Origin: Sulfurimonas sp.
GTDB taxonomy: Bacteria; Campylobacterota; Campylobacteria; Campylobacterales; Sulfurimonadaceae
Assembly (NCBI RefSeq): GCF_016744025.1
Contig: NZ_JADGFC010000006.1
Coordinates: forward strand, 1 to 54,885
DNA: 54,885 bases
Direction: 5' to 3'
Shown piece by piece: positions 1 to 8,413 of this stretch (its first letter is position 1; every line of letters begins with the position of its first letter). The notes beneath the pieces are model-generated. The model was not told where the DNA came from and searched no databases. It saw only the letters and a program-made list of their open reading frames with translations. A program made the translations under genes and the position numbers.

Positions 1-1403
1 CTTTCCAATAAAACATTTTTTGCATTATTTAAAATATTTAAGATTACTTGTGAGTACTCATTTTTATGCCCTAATATTTTTGAATCTTTTATAATCATAA
101 AGTCTACTTTTATTTCATGATACTTAAGAGATGATTCTATGATAAAAAGAGCCTCTTTACATGCTGTTTCTGTTGAAAACAGTTCTTTTTCACCATGTGG
201 TTTAAAGAAATTTTGAAAGTCATTAATTGTGTTGGACATATATTGAGTAAGTTTATTGGCTTCTTCTACTTTTTCATTTAAATATTTTTTAGAAAAATTA
301 TCAAAATCATATGTCACTTTCATGTTCATAAAAATAGCTGATACCTGAGCTAAAGGTTGTCTCCACTGATGAGCAATATTACCTATCATTTCACCCATAG
401 ATGCAAGCTTAGACTGCTGTATTAGCATCTGTTCTTGGTCTAGTCTTTTATTTATCTCTTCTTGAATTTTATCTTCAAGGTTATCTATCATATTATTGAT
501 CATAACCTTTAACTCATTTAAGGTAGGGCTATCCGTTTCTTTACTCAGCCTATTTCCCATATTTCCACTTTTAATGTTTTCAAGAACTCTTGTAGCATTT
601 TTTATTAAAGCTTCATCTTTTTCAATATTATTTTGTATAGTTTGTACATTGTTATTGATTATCTTTGCCATTTCACTAAATTCATCATTTGATACAAGCT
701 TAATCTTGCTTGCTTTTTCTCTTTTGTTATTAAGATATTCAAAAAATTCTTTTAGTCCATTTTGAACAGTATGAATAGAGCAAATAATATTATTAGTTAC
801 AAGGGAACCTGTTATTATTGAGAATAGCAAAATTAAAAAGAGTGAGGAGAATACCTCGATTTTAATATCTCTTGCCTCTTCAACAGCATTATCATATGCT
901 TCTGTAGATTTATGTAGGGAATCACTTTGTATAGACAACAACTCTTTCATAAGTAAATTAAACTGTTCCCTACTTACTGTCGTTACATTGATATATGCAC
1001 CCTCTTCAAATTCTGAGTTTAGATACTGCATCGTTATACCTATTAAAGATTTATAGCTAATCCACATATTTAAAATTTCTTCATCATTATCAACAAAATC
1101 ATGCAGTTTTGCATTTAACTCATCTACAACTAATCCCAAATCTATTTCGATCGAGTTTCTAATCTTTTTATTTGGAGCCATTACAAGTGACTGACTCAAT
1201 TCCCTTATATGATACAGAGGAGTTATTATCTTTTCTTGCATATTTAACGCAGTTTGAGATTTGCTATGTACTACTTCTAATGTATCTTTATTTTGTTGAC
1301 TGATATCTATTGATTTGTAACTTACAACAATGATTGATGTCAGTAATATAAAAAAAAGAATTCTTAGTTTGAATTTTATATTTAATCTATTAATTATTTT
1401 CAT
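1..1403 (-). CDS. Membrane sensor histidine kinase, C-terminus beyond window (Tor-like module)
   Basis: This gene is missing from the ORF track because it runs off the left edge; I translated it by hand from ATG 1403. The visible 467 codons have a first membrane helix (FFILLTSIIVVSY), an extracytoplasmic domain of about 180 residues, a second helix (SLFLILLFSIITGSLV), a HAMP-like linker and the dimerisation box NIAHQWRQPLAQ with the phospho-acceptor His near residue 345. The window ends inside the ATPase N-box (NILNNAKN). The IAHQWRQPL box is typical of Campylobacterota kinases. The start overlaps the stop of the solute-binding protein gene by 14 bp, so it is the last visible gene of the torA operon. 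I infer that it phosphorylates the response regulator two genes upstream and that the binding protein may present a ligand to it. Confidence 0.88.
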   Translation of the reverse strand, partial: MKIINRLNIKFKLRILFFILLTSIIVVSYKSIDISQQNKDTLEVVHSKSQTALNMQEKIITPLYHIRELSQSLVMAPNKKIRNSIEIDLGLVVDELNAKLHDFVDNDEEILNMWISYKSLIGITMQYLNSEFEEGAYINVTTVSREQFNLLMKELLSIQSDSLHKSTEAYDNAVEEARDIKIEVFSSLFLILLFSIITGSLVTNNIICSIHTVQNGLKEFFEYLNNKREKASKIKLVSNDEFSEMAKIINNNVQTIQNNIEKDEALIKNATRVLENIKSGNMGNRLSKETDSPTLNELKVMINNMIDNLEDKIQEEINKRLDQEQMLIQQSKLASMGEMIGNIAHQWRQPLAQVSAIFMNMKVTYDFDNFSKKYLNEKVEEANKLTQYMSNTINDFQNFFKPHGEKELFSTETACKEALFIIESSLKYHEIKVDFMIIKDSKILGHKNEYSQVILNILNNAKNVLLE

Positions 1404-3045
1404 TTTCTATTCTTTGTGCTTTAATAGGTGCATGTAAGTCCTTTGGATAAGGTTTTTCACCTCGTATTGACCAATGATCTTTTGTAATTTGAATATTCCA
1501 AAGAGGAATAATTGCACCCTTATATGGTTTAAATACGACTTCTTTATTTACTGCTATAACTTTGTTTGGTGAAGGAACTCTCAGTGTGTATGCCTTATCT
1601 CTTGCTCTGTAAAGGATTTTAGAAACTATCTTTTCATATTTTTTTGTACCTATCTTAGTTTCAAAAAAGGTATTGATATATTTAGACATTAAATCATCTT
1701 TACCTATAGTTGACCAAGCACTATCATTTTCATAAATAAAAAATACTGTCCATGGATTTGCATAGTACCAATCATCATCACCCCATATAAGAAGATCCCA
1801 TTCCTTGGTATTTTTAGATTTATTAGTCGTTAAAAGTTGAGCATATATGTCTTTTTCACTATTGGTTATAGTGTAGTTTAGTGTAACTCCATACTCTCTT
1901 AGCTGGTATTCTATTCCCTTCCATAAAAACATAAAACGATCTTGAGTGAAAACATTTAATTGAAGTCCACTAAGCAGTTCAATCATTTTATCTTTTGAAA
2001 ATTTACTATCATTTACTTCACAGTTCTCTAATACTTTTTTAACTATCTTATAGTTAACCGATGTAGCAAAAGGAGAAAAAAATCCTTCATTTTTATAAAC
2101 AAAATTCAGTAGATTTTCTTGATTAATTGCTTGGTTTAGGGCAACTCTTAATTCTGTATTTCTTAATTTTTTATTTCCATTAATAAGATTGAAAAAAACT
2201 ATAAAATTATTAGTAGATTCACTAATAATAAGCTTTGCATATTTTGATCTTAAAACTTCAATTTTTTTGTTAAATGGTATCGGTACAATATCTAGTTTAC
2301 CTTCTTCTTGGGTAATCATTTTGATTGCTTCATTTGTATTTAGCTGTGTATATACTGTAACTCTTTTTATTTTTGGAAAATCTGCATTCCAGTAGTAAGG
2401 ATTAGCCTCAAGTTCAAGTTTAGAGGTTTGTTTTTCACCCAAAGCAAAACCTTGAGCAAGGATATAAGGTCCCATGCCAAAAGGTCCTGGAGCTTGTATG
2501 GCAGAACCTGTTTCTGCTCCTTTGAAACCATATGTATCTAAATATTTTTTAGAGTAAAAGTATATCCTTGCTAAGTCTGAAAAAAACATCTCATACTTTT
2601 GCTTTAGGAGTATTTTAAATCTATGTTTGTCTAGCTTAATAACATCAAAATCAATATTATCTATATTTGTATAAAGTATAGGAGATTTTTTAAAATAGTC
2701 TAAATTTTCTACTACAGAATCTGTATCAAAGTCAGTTCCATCTTGAAACTTCAAACCTTCTCTAAGCTCAAACTCATAAGTATAATCATCAACTCTTGTA
2801 TGAGTTTTGGCAAGATCATAAACCCAACCTTTATTATTATCGGATGAACGTATAAGTCCAGCATTTGTATTTTTTGCAATATATGAATAGGGAATACTTG
2901 GAAGAAATATATTTATATGAGATTTTGGATGAAGTTTTTCGACAACTCTTTGGGAAGAAGAATCATCGATAAACTTTAAGGGCTTTATTACTACGGCGTT
3001 CAAGTTATCAAGTAATAAAATAAAAAATAAAAAATATTTAAACAA
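1390..3045 (-). CDS. Family-5 extracytoplasmic solute-binding protein without ABC permease, likely sensor partner
   Basis: The 551-residue protein has a short signal peptide (MFKYFLFFILLLDNLNA) and the family-5 (DppA/OppA/NikA-like) binding-protein fold. Recognisable pieces are YEFELREGLKFQDGTDF near residue 90, then PFGMGPYIL, NPYYWNADFPKIKRV and LRVALNQAIN. The family normally delivers peptides, nickel or opines to an ABC importer, but no permease or ATPase is nearby. The gene lies between an OmpR-type regulator (8 bp overlap at its start) and a histidine kinase (14 bp overlap at its end). I infer a periplasmic ligand receptor for the kinase, analogous in position to TorT but from a different binding-protein family. 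A stray transporter subunit is the alternative. Confidence 0.85.
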   Translation of the reverse strand: MFKYFLFFILLLDNLNAVVIKPLKFIDDSSSQRVVEKLHPKSHINIFLPSIPYSYIAKNTNAGLIRSSDNNKGWVYDLAKTHTRVDDYTYEFELREGLKFQDGTDFDTDSVVENLDYFKKSPILYTNIDNIDFDVIKLDKHRFKILLKQKYEMFFSDLARIYFYSKKYLDTYGFKGAETGSAIQAPGPFGMGPYILAQGFALGEKQTSKLELEANPYYWNADFPKIKRVTVYTQLNTNEAIKMITQEEGKLDIVPIPFNKKIEVLRSKYAKLIISESTNNFIVFFNLINGNKKLRNTELRVALNQAINQENLLNFVYKNEGFFSPFATSVNYKIVKKVLENCEVNDSKFSKDKMIELLSGLQLNVFTQDRFMFLWKGIEYQLREYGVTLNYTITNSEKDIYAQLLTTNKSKNTKEWDLLIWGDDDWYYANPWTVFFIYENDSAWSTIGKDDLMSKYINTFFETKIGTKKYEKIVSKILYRARDKAYTLRVPSPNKVIAVNKEVVFKPYKGAIIPLWNIQITKDHWSIRGEKPYPKDLHAPIKAQRIENENN

Positions 3046-3724
3046 GTCGATATCCTACTCCAGAAAGATTAAAAATTATATCAGTAGGTATTTTCTTTCT
3101 AAGGTTTCTCACTAAGGAACGCAATGCACTGTCTGTCATCACATCATCTCCCCAGACATACTCTTGTAACTCTTCATAGGTAACTATTCTATTTTGATTT
3201 GAAATCAATACTTCAAAAAAACACATCTCTTTTTTGTTTAGAATAATATGATTTTCTTTATAAAGTAATTCTTTTTTATCATAGTCGTAAATATAATCTT
3301 TATCAACTTTTAAAACTTCTATCATATTAACATCTATTAAAGCGACGCATTTTTCCAAGGTGTTTAAAAGATCTTCTAAAATAAGAGGTTTTACTATGTA
3401 CTTTTCCATATGCAACTCGACTGCATCTAGAAGGTACTCTTTATCTGTATGAGCAGTTATCATAACAACAGGAACTTTTTTATTTTCTGCTCTTACTTTT
3501 TTAATAAACTCTATCCCATTTAGAATAGGCATATGTATATCACTTAAAATGATATCTGGTTTTTTATCTTTATATATCTCAAAAGCTTCTTGCCCATTTG
3601 AAGCTTGATAAACCTCTTTGGCATAGTAACCCAAAGAGTCTGCAATATTTTTTCTTATACCTATTTCATCTTCAGCATAAAGAATACTCAAATTTTGAAG
3701 TCTTATAATAAATTCATTTTGCAT
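3038..3724 (-). CDS. OmpR/PhoB-family response regulator (TorR-like position)
   Basis: The 228-residue protein has an N-terminal receiver domain with the acidic pair in LYAEDE, a phospho-acceptor Asp near residue 62 (ILSDIHMPILNG), the switch Thr in VMITAH and the conserved Lys in YIVKPL. The C-terminus is a winged helix ending in RSLVRNLRKKIP and LSGVGYRLV. OmpR/PhoB regulators bind direct repeats spaced about 11 bp apart, which matches the repeat arms found upstream of torA. The gene follows the cytochrome gene by 36 bp and overlaps the binding-protein gene by 8 bp. It probably controls torA and the divergent porin; the direction (activation or repression) cannot be read from the sequence. 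Confidence 0.92.
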   Translation of the reverse strand: MQNEFIIRLQNLSILYAEDEIGIRKNIADSLGYYAKEVYQASNGQEAFEIYKDKKPDIILSDIHMPILNGIEFIKKVRAENKKVPVVMITAHTDKEYLLDAVELHMEKYIVKPLILEDLLNTLEKCVALIDVNMIEVLKVDKDYIYDYDKKELLYKENHIILNKKEMCFFEVLISNQNRIVTYEELQEYVWGDDVMTDSALRSLVRNLRKKIPTDIIFNLSGVGYRLV

Positions 3725-3760
3725 AAGATACTCCTATATATTAATTGTACTATTTTGTCT

Positions 3761-4321
3761 TTAATGTTTGGCTTTAACTAAACCATTTAAAGCATTTGAC
3801 TTAATATATCTAAGTAAATATTCTGATTCTTCTGCATCTATTTTAGCAAAACCCTTCATAGGCTCAAATAATGCTTCCCACTCTAACATACTGTGATGTG
3901 GAACTTGTGGAGCGGCATGACATACAGAACACATATCGAAGTAAAATTCTTCTTGTTCTTCCCATACCTCACTACTTGTTGCAGTTAAAGAATCTGTTTG
4001 CATTGAACCACTTAATTCTATTTCATTGTCACTTTTTGTACTTACCTTAAAGCCTTCATCTAAAGTAGCAATCAAAAGTTCTTTATTTTTAGTAGAATAT
4101 AGTTTTGAGCCAAAAAGAAAACCTTTTAGCACAACTTGTGTATTTTCACCTTTTTCTTTGAGAACCTTAACCGGTACACCTAAAAAAAGTTTAGCAACTT
4201 TGCCATCCTTTGATTTTAGAGATGTATCACTTAGCAGTACATACTTTTCACTAGCACTTACTTGGACAAAAAGTCCAAGTAAAAGCAGTGAGAAGACTGA
4301 AGTTTTTAGCCACTTACTCAT
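3761..4321 (-). CDS. Periplasmic monohaem cytochrome c with SH3-like domain, electron donor to TorA-like reductase
   Basis: The 186-residue protein has a signal peptide (SVFSLLLLGLFVQVSAS), an SH3-like stretch (residues about 25-75) and one haem-attachment motif CSVCH near residue 133. Downstream PHHSMLEWEALFEPM may supply the second axial ligand. Its ATG begins two bases after the TAA of the reductase gene (TAAGATG), so the two are almost certainly cotranslated. The arrangement matches the Campylobacter reductase/monohaem cytochrome pair Cj0264c/Cj0265c. It is much smaller than the pentahaem TorC of enterobacteria. The inferred role is passing electrons from the quinone pool or other cytochromes to the periplasmic molybdoenzyme. 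Confidence 0.85.
   Translation of the reverse strand: MSKWLKTSVFSLLLLGLFVQVSASEKYVLLSDTSLKSKDGKVAKLFLGVPVKVLKEKGENTQVVLKGFLFGSKLYSTKNKELLIATLDEGFKVSTKSDNEIELSGSMQTDSLTATSSEVWEEQEEFYFDMCSVCHAAPQVPHHSMLEWEALFEPMKGFAKIDAEESEYLLRYIKSNALNGLVKAKH
4258..4282 (-). other. 10-bp perfect stem-loop inside the start of the cytochrome c gene
   Basis: TTACTTGGAC (4258-4267) and GTCCAAGTAA (4273-4282) are exact inverted copies around a 5-base A/T loop. The element lies about 40 bases inside the cytochrome coding region, within the signal-peptide codons. It could fold in the mRNA and tune translation or processing between torA and the cytochrome, but it may be chance in a Leu/Val-rich signal peptide. Confidence 0.4.
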
Positions 4322-4322
4322 C

Positions 4323-6731
4323 TTAAGCTCCTAATATTTTTGGTGCGCTGTATGCCAAGTTTGGTTTAACTACACCTGCTTTTCTTATAGAAACTAAAAC
4401 TGTGTTTGCAGTTGTTGCTTGTGCCATTTGAGATGTAGGACGTGATGAAGTAAGTAAATTCGCTTGACCACTATTACATCTAGTTTTATTTTCTGTAGCG
4501 TCTTCAGGAGAATACCAAGCACCCTCTTCTATAGCAACAACACCATCTCTAATTGTTTTAGTTACAACAACACCTGCTAAAACAGCTCCTCTATCATTAT
4601 AAACTTCTACTATCTCGCCATCTTTTACACCAAATTTCTTAGCATCATTTGGAGAGATTCTAATTGGTTCTCTACCTTGAACCTTATGTAGGTTTTGTAC
4701 CCAAGTATTATCTAACTGAGAGTGAACTCTGTATGTTGGATGCGGAGAAACTAAGTGTAATGGATACTTTTTAGTTAACTCTTCATTTCCTAACCACTCT
4801 GCTGGTTCCATCCACATTGGGTGACCTTTAAAGTCGTCATATCCAAAACTAGCAAACTTATCAGAGAAGATTTGAATCTTTCCAGTTTCTGTTTTTAAAG
4901 GATTTTTAACTGGGTCATTTCTAAATGCTGAGTGTCTTACATACTTTCTAGCACTATCAGGCACATCATATTTAACAACACCTTTAGCCCAAAACTCTTT
5001 AAAAGAAATCTTCATTGTTTTCTTCGCATAACTTCTAGCATATAGTTTTTCTATCCACTGTAATGTAGTTCTGCCCTTAGTAAAGTTTTTCTCTTTACCA
5101 AATCTTTTTGATAGTTGTGCAAAAATCCAATAATCATCTTTTGATTCATATCTTGCATCTATAACTTTTTTCATTGCAAACACTCTATCATTTGAGTAAG
5201 ACATACCAGATGTAATATCATCTCTTTCCATAGTTGTTGTAGCTGGTAAGATAATATCAGACATTTTTGCAGTTGGAGTCCACCAAGGATCAACTGTAAT
5301 AACTGTATCAAGTGTTCTCATTGCGCCAACTAACTCATTAATATCTGGTTGATGACTAACAGGTGAAGCACCAGCACTTAGCATAACTTCAACCTTAGGA
5401 TAAGTAACCTTACCACCTTTAAATGTAACTGTTTTACCAGGATTTAAAATTAAATCACTCATTCTAGATGCTGGGATATTGATATTTACTTTATTACCAC
5501 CACCTTGACTCATACCACCAACAGTAGTTTTACCAGATGCTGCGTCTCCACCACCTGCATAATGCATAGAAAAACCGAAACCTCCACCAGGAAGACCAAT
5601 TTGTCCTATCATAGATGCTAGTGTAATAATAGACCAGTCTACTTGCTCACCGTGATGTGCTCTTTGCATAGCCCAGTTACCAGCGATGAATGTTCTGTTT
5701 GAAACCATAGTATCAGCTAATTCTCTAATAGTACTAGCAGAGATTTCTGTTAATTTTGCAGCCCACTCAGGAGTTTTTGCTACGCCATCTTCTTTACCTA
5801 ATAGGTATGGTAAAAATTTGTCAAAACCATGCGTATATTTTTTAATAAATGCAGAATCATATTTTTTAGATGTATATAGATAGTTCATCATACCCATCAT
5901 TAAAGCAACATCTGTATTTGGTCTAATTTTAATCCAATCAGCTCCGAATTCTTGTGCAGATTTTGTATAAATAGGATCAATAGAAATAAATTTGATTCCT
6001 GCTTTTTTATACTCTTCATATGCATCTATATTTCTATGATTTGGAACAGCCCAACCAATTCTATTTGTTTTATAAAGGTCAGTTCCCCATAAAATCATCA
6101 CCTTAGTATTTGCTATGATTTGTTCATGTGCAGTTTGAATAGAATAAACTTCCATATCTCCTACAATTACAGGATTAGTTGGACCAGCAGCACCATTTGA
6201 GTACTCACCAGAAGTACCAACAGCACCACCAATTTGATTTAAGAATCTACCAGCCATTGCATTTGGTTTAAATGCACCAGGATGAGCCCAACCAGAATAA
6301 CAAGAGTTATAAATAGCCTTGTTTCCATTTTTCTTTTGTGCTTTTTTAATAGCTTTAGTTGCTAAATCTAAGGCAGTATCCCAAGAAACTCTAACAAATT
6401 CTTCTTTACCTCTTAAGTCGCCTCTATCTTTACCCTCTAAATAACTTTTTCTAACACAAGGATACTTAACTCTAGAGTCAGTCATAACTCTATCAGTGAT
6501 ACCTTTCATCATAGCAGTTGGGTTAGCATCTGAATCCAATTGAGGAGTAATATCTACAATTTTTCCTTCTCTAACATGTGCGAAAAATGGACCAAAATGT
6601 GAAGCATGTGGAATCTTCACTGTTCTAACTGCAAACTCTTTTGCCATAGCACCACTCATCGTTCCACTACCTATAACAGCCGCTGCACCTACAGCACTTG
6701 TTTTTAAAAAACCTCTTCTTGAAGTATCCAT
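4323..6731 (-). CDS. torA: TMAO/DMSO reductase, molybdopterin-dependent, Tat-exported
   Basis: The protein is 802 residues, close to the family length. I start it at ATG 6731 (MDTSRRGFLK), not at the upstream TTG-type start of the track, because an AGGA ribosome site lies just before it and the Tat motif SRRGFLK then sits at the N-terminus. It belongs to the DMSO reductase family: there is a Ser ligand region SGEYSNGAAG near residue 150, cofactor segments (ILWGTDLYKTNRIGWAVPNH, DPIYTKSAQEFGADW) and the C-terminal molybdopterin dinucleotide domain (HRVHSQLDN-like region, PIRISPNDAKKFGVKDGE). No N-terminal Fe-S cysteine cluster is present, which fits TorA/BisC-type enzymes. It works in the periplasm as a terminal reductase of anaerobic respiration. 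Whether TMAO, DMSO or another S- or N-oxide is preferred cannot be told. Confidence 0.88.
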   Translation of the reverse strand: MDTSRRGFLKTSAVGAAAVIGSGTMSGAMAKEFAVRTVKIPHASHFGPFFAHVREGKIVDITPQLDSDANPTAMMKGITDRVMTDSRVKYPCVRKSYLEGKDRGDLRGKEEFVRVSWDTALDLATKAIKKAQKKNGNKAIYNSCYSGWAHPGAFKPNAMAGRFLNQIGGAVGTSGEYSNGAAGPTNPVIVGDMEVYSIQTAHEQIIANTKVMILWGTDLYKTNRIGWAVPNHRNIDAYEEYKKAGIKFISIDPIYTKSAQEFGADWIKIRPNTDVALMMGMMNYLYTSKKYDSAFIKKYTHGFDKFLPYLLGKEDGVAKTPEWAAKLTEISASTIRELADTMVSNRTFIAGNWAMQRAHHGEQVDWSIITLASMIGQIGLPGGGFGFSMHYAGGGDAASGKTTVGGMSQGGGNKVNINIPASRMSDLILNPGKTVTFKGGKVTYPKVEVMLSAGASPVSHQPDINELVGAMRTLDTVITVDPWWTPTAKMSDIILPATTTMERDDITSGMSYSNDRVFAMKKVIDARYESKDDYWIFAQLSKRFGKEKNFTKGRTTLQWIEKLYARSYAKKTMKISFKEFWAKGVVKYDVPDSARKYVRHSAFRNDPVKNPLKTETGKIQIFSDKFASFGYDDFKGHPMWMEPAEWLGNEELTKKYPLHLVSPHPTYRVHSQLDNTWVQNLHKVQGREPIRISPNDAKKFGVKDGEIVEVYNDRGAVLAGVVVTKTIRDGVVAIEEGAWYSPEDATENKTRCNSGQANLLTSSRPTSQMAQATTANTVLVSIRKAGVVKPNLAYSAPKILGA

Positions 6732-6771
6732 ATTATCATTCCTTGCTATTAATTTTAAAAATACTAACAAG

Positions 6772-6793
6772 AATAAGTAGCAAATAAGTCGAA
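6772..6793 (+). promoter_or_regulatory. Left arm of perfect 22-bp inverted repeat; candidate response-regulator box (torA side)
   Basis: The arm contains AATAAGT at 6772-6778 and again at 6783-6789, that is two direct half-sites exactly 11 bp apart, the geometry bound by OmpR/PhoB-type dimers. It lies 41 bp upstream of the torA ATG. An exact inverted copy of all 22 bp is at 6910-6931. The match to the regulator encoded in the operon is inferred. Confidence 0.7.
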
Positions 6794-6909
6794 TAACTAA
6801 TCTTCTTGTACTTCTGCATAAATTAATCAATAGAAGCATTTTTACATACTATATATATGAGATTAATCATCTAAGCAAATGTAAACAAATTGTCTATATA
6901 TTTTAATCT

Positions 6910-6931
6910 TTCGACTTATTTGCTACTTATT
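6910..6931 (-). promoter_or_regulatory. Right arm of perfect 22-bp inverted repeat; candidate response-regulator box (porin side)
   Basis: This is the exact reverse complement of 6772-6793, carrying the same two 11-bp-spaced half-sites in the opposite orientation. It lies about 80 bp upstream of the porin ATG, a plausible activator position if the transcript starts near 6970. The 116 bp between the arms contains AT-rich stretches able to hold both divergent promoters. Confidence 0.7.
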
Positions 6932-7010
6932 TTTTATAATCTTTGAGCATGAAACAAAGACTAATAAGCTTTTGTTAGTTTAAAGTTCAATTTTAAAAGA
7001 GGATGAGATT

Positions 7011-8213
7011 ATGAAAAGTACAAAACTAAGTTTAGTAGCTACTATAGCTATTATGGGAATGTTTTCTGGGGTAAATGCAAATGAGTTTGATGAGGCATTT
7101 ACAAAAGGTACCCTTACTGGAGATGCAACTGTCACATATGAGACAAGAGATCAAAAAGACGACGATAAAGGTGCATATTATACTGATGAAGCATATTCAG
7201 TTGCTTCTGCTGAGTTAATTTACAAGACTGCTAAATTTTATGACTTCTCACTTACTTATGGTATGAGAGGATATAAAGTACTTTGGGAAGATGATGCTAA
7301 CAGTGCACCTGCTAACGGTACTGGTGATGCAAGTTCAAGATTTTATAATATTGATGGTGGAGATACTGCACAAATAAGCAATGCTTACCTTGCATATAAT
7401 ACAAAGATTATTGATGCGAAATTTGGTCGTCAAAAAATATCTGGTGATTGGATAAATAAAACTCACGATGCTGTTAATATCACAGTAAATCCAATGGAAA
7501 AACTTGCAGTTGGGCTTATTTGGACAAATACTAAAGATATGAGAGTATTAGCAAGAGATTTACGTGCTTTAAACAATGATATCAACGGAAATGATGGTAT
7601 TTATAAGCTTGATGTAACTTATAAAATAATGGATTCTCTAAAAGCAACAGCTTATGCTCTACATGCTCCAACTAGCCACTCAGTATATGGTGGTAAAGTT
7701 ATGTTAGATTCAAAAGCAAATGATGTTAGCTTCGGTGGTTTTGCTCACTATATGCAGACAGACGAAATTGCTAAGAATACAGATGGTTCAGCTAAAGACG
7801 ATGGTTCTATGTACTACGCAAAAGCTTACGTAGGATACTCAGGAGTAACAGCAGCATTAGGATATATCAAAACAGGTAAAGATGCTGGTTGGGCTTCTGC
7901 TAATGCAGCTGGTGAGACTATCGATCCATTCGAAGAAGGTGATGCCCTATTTTATGTTGACGCTGCTACTACATATGCAACACTTTCAACAACTCTAGCT
8001 GGAGTAAGCTTAAGTGGTATTTACGGTATGTCAGAATATAGTGCTTCTAAAGGTTCAGATACATTAAAAGAAAATGAATTTTGTTTATGGGCTGGTTATG
8101 ACTTAACTAAACAGTTAAACCTAAGTGCAATCGTAACTCTTTTATCAGTAGATGATGATGCTCCTAATAGTGACATGACTCAATTAAGTTCAACACTAAC
8201 TTACAAGTTTTAA
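7011..8213 (+). CDS. Outer-membrane porin, divergent from torA
   Basis: The 400-residue protein has a signal peptide ending VNA-NEF and alternating aromatic/polar beta-strand patterns throughout (DFSLTYGMRGYK, DAKFGRQKISGDW, LSTTLAGVSLSGIYGM). It ends in a C-terminal Phe (TLTYKF), a usual signal for insertion by the BAM complex. It resembles the OprD-like or major porin family of Campylobacterota rather than a TonB receptor. An AGAGGATGAG ribosome site precedes the ATG. It is divergently transcribed from torA with a shared inverted-repeat operator, so it may admit the respiratory substrate or cofactor precursors; that role is inferred from position only. Confidence 0.85.
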   Translation: MKSTKLSLVATIAIMGMFSGVNANEFDEAFTKGTLTGDATVTYETRDQKDDDKGAYYTDEAYSVASAELIYKTAKFYDFSLTYGMRGYKVLWEDDANSAPANGTGDASSRFYNIDGGDTAQISNAYLAYNTKIIDAKFGRQKISGDWINKTHDAVNITVNPMEKLAVGLIWTNTKDMRVLARDLRALNNDINGNDGIYKLDVTYKIMDSLKATAYALHAPTSHSVYGGKVMLDSKANDVSFGGFAHYMQTDEIAKNTDGSAKDDGSMYYAKAYVGYSGVTAALGYIKTGKDAGWASANAAGETIDPFEEGDALFYVDAATTYATLSTTLAGVSLSGIYGMSEYSASKGSDTLKENEFCLWAGYDLTKQLNLSAIVTLLSVDDDAPNSDMTQLSSTLTYKF

Positions 8214-8234
8214 TCACAAGACTTTAATACTAAA

Positions 8235-8256
8235 CAGAGATGCCCTTGCATCTCTG
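8235..8256 (+). terminator. Hairpin after the porin gene
   Basis: CAGAGATGC (8235-8243) pairs with GCATCTCTG (8248-8256) around a CCTT loop, 22 bp after the porin stop codon. There is no strong T-tract, so it may be a weak terminator or an mRNA 3'-end stabiliser. Confidence 0.6.
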
Positions 8257-8264
8257 CTCCATAC

Positions 8265-8377
8265 AGACTATATATAGATACGGTTTAAGAGACAGAGCAA
8301 ACAAAACAATTTTTTACACTCATTCTTTCTCCTGAAATTGATAATTTTTTTGCTTAAACCGTATCTCTATATAGTCT
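8265..8377. repeat. Element with 25-bp terminal inverted repeats (1 mismatch), 113 bp overall
   Basis: AGACTATATATAGATACGG... at 8265-8289 is matched by its reverse complement at 8353-8377 with a single mismatch. The 63-bp interior holds, on the minus strand, an AGGAGA ribosome-site-like motif followed by an ATG and a 12-codon reading frame (MSVKNCFVCSVS). No target duplication is evident at the ends. It could be a small non-autonomous mobile element, a structured RNA or a regulatory hairpin. Confidence 0.55.
8285..8323 (-). other. Possible 12-codon mini-ORF inside the inverted-repeat element
   Basis: The frame ATG 8323 to TAA 8285 encodes MSVKNCFVCSVS, with AGGAGA 4 bases before the ATG and a CxxC pair. 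Its stop lies inside the left repeat arm. Such short frames occur by chance; only the good ribosome site and symmetric placement make it notable. Confidence 0.2.
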
Positions 8378-8413
8378 AGCTTAAGGTAATATTTTTATGC
8401 TAAAATATACTTA

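Noticed and set aside
496-765. 89-residue plus-strand ORF, Leu/Ser/Phe-rich
   Set aside because: It is the antisense shadow of the HAMP region of the histidine kinase, which reads continuously on the minus strand.
6842-6865. ACTATATATATGAG as a Mo-box before torA
   Set aside because: It lacks the CGTTATATA/TATATAACG arms; only AT alternation is shared.
8265-8377. Long inverted repeat as a simple terminator of the porin gene
   Set aside because: The arms are separated by 63 bp and no T-tract follows; a separate hairpin at 8235-8256 better fits a terminator.
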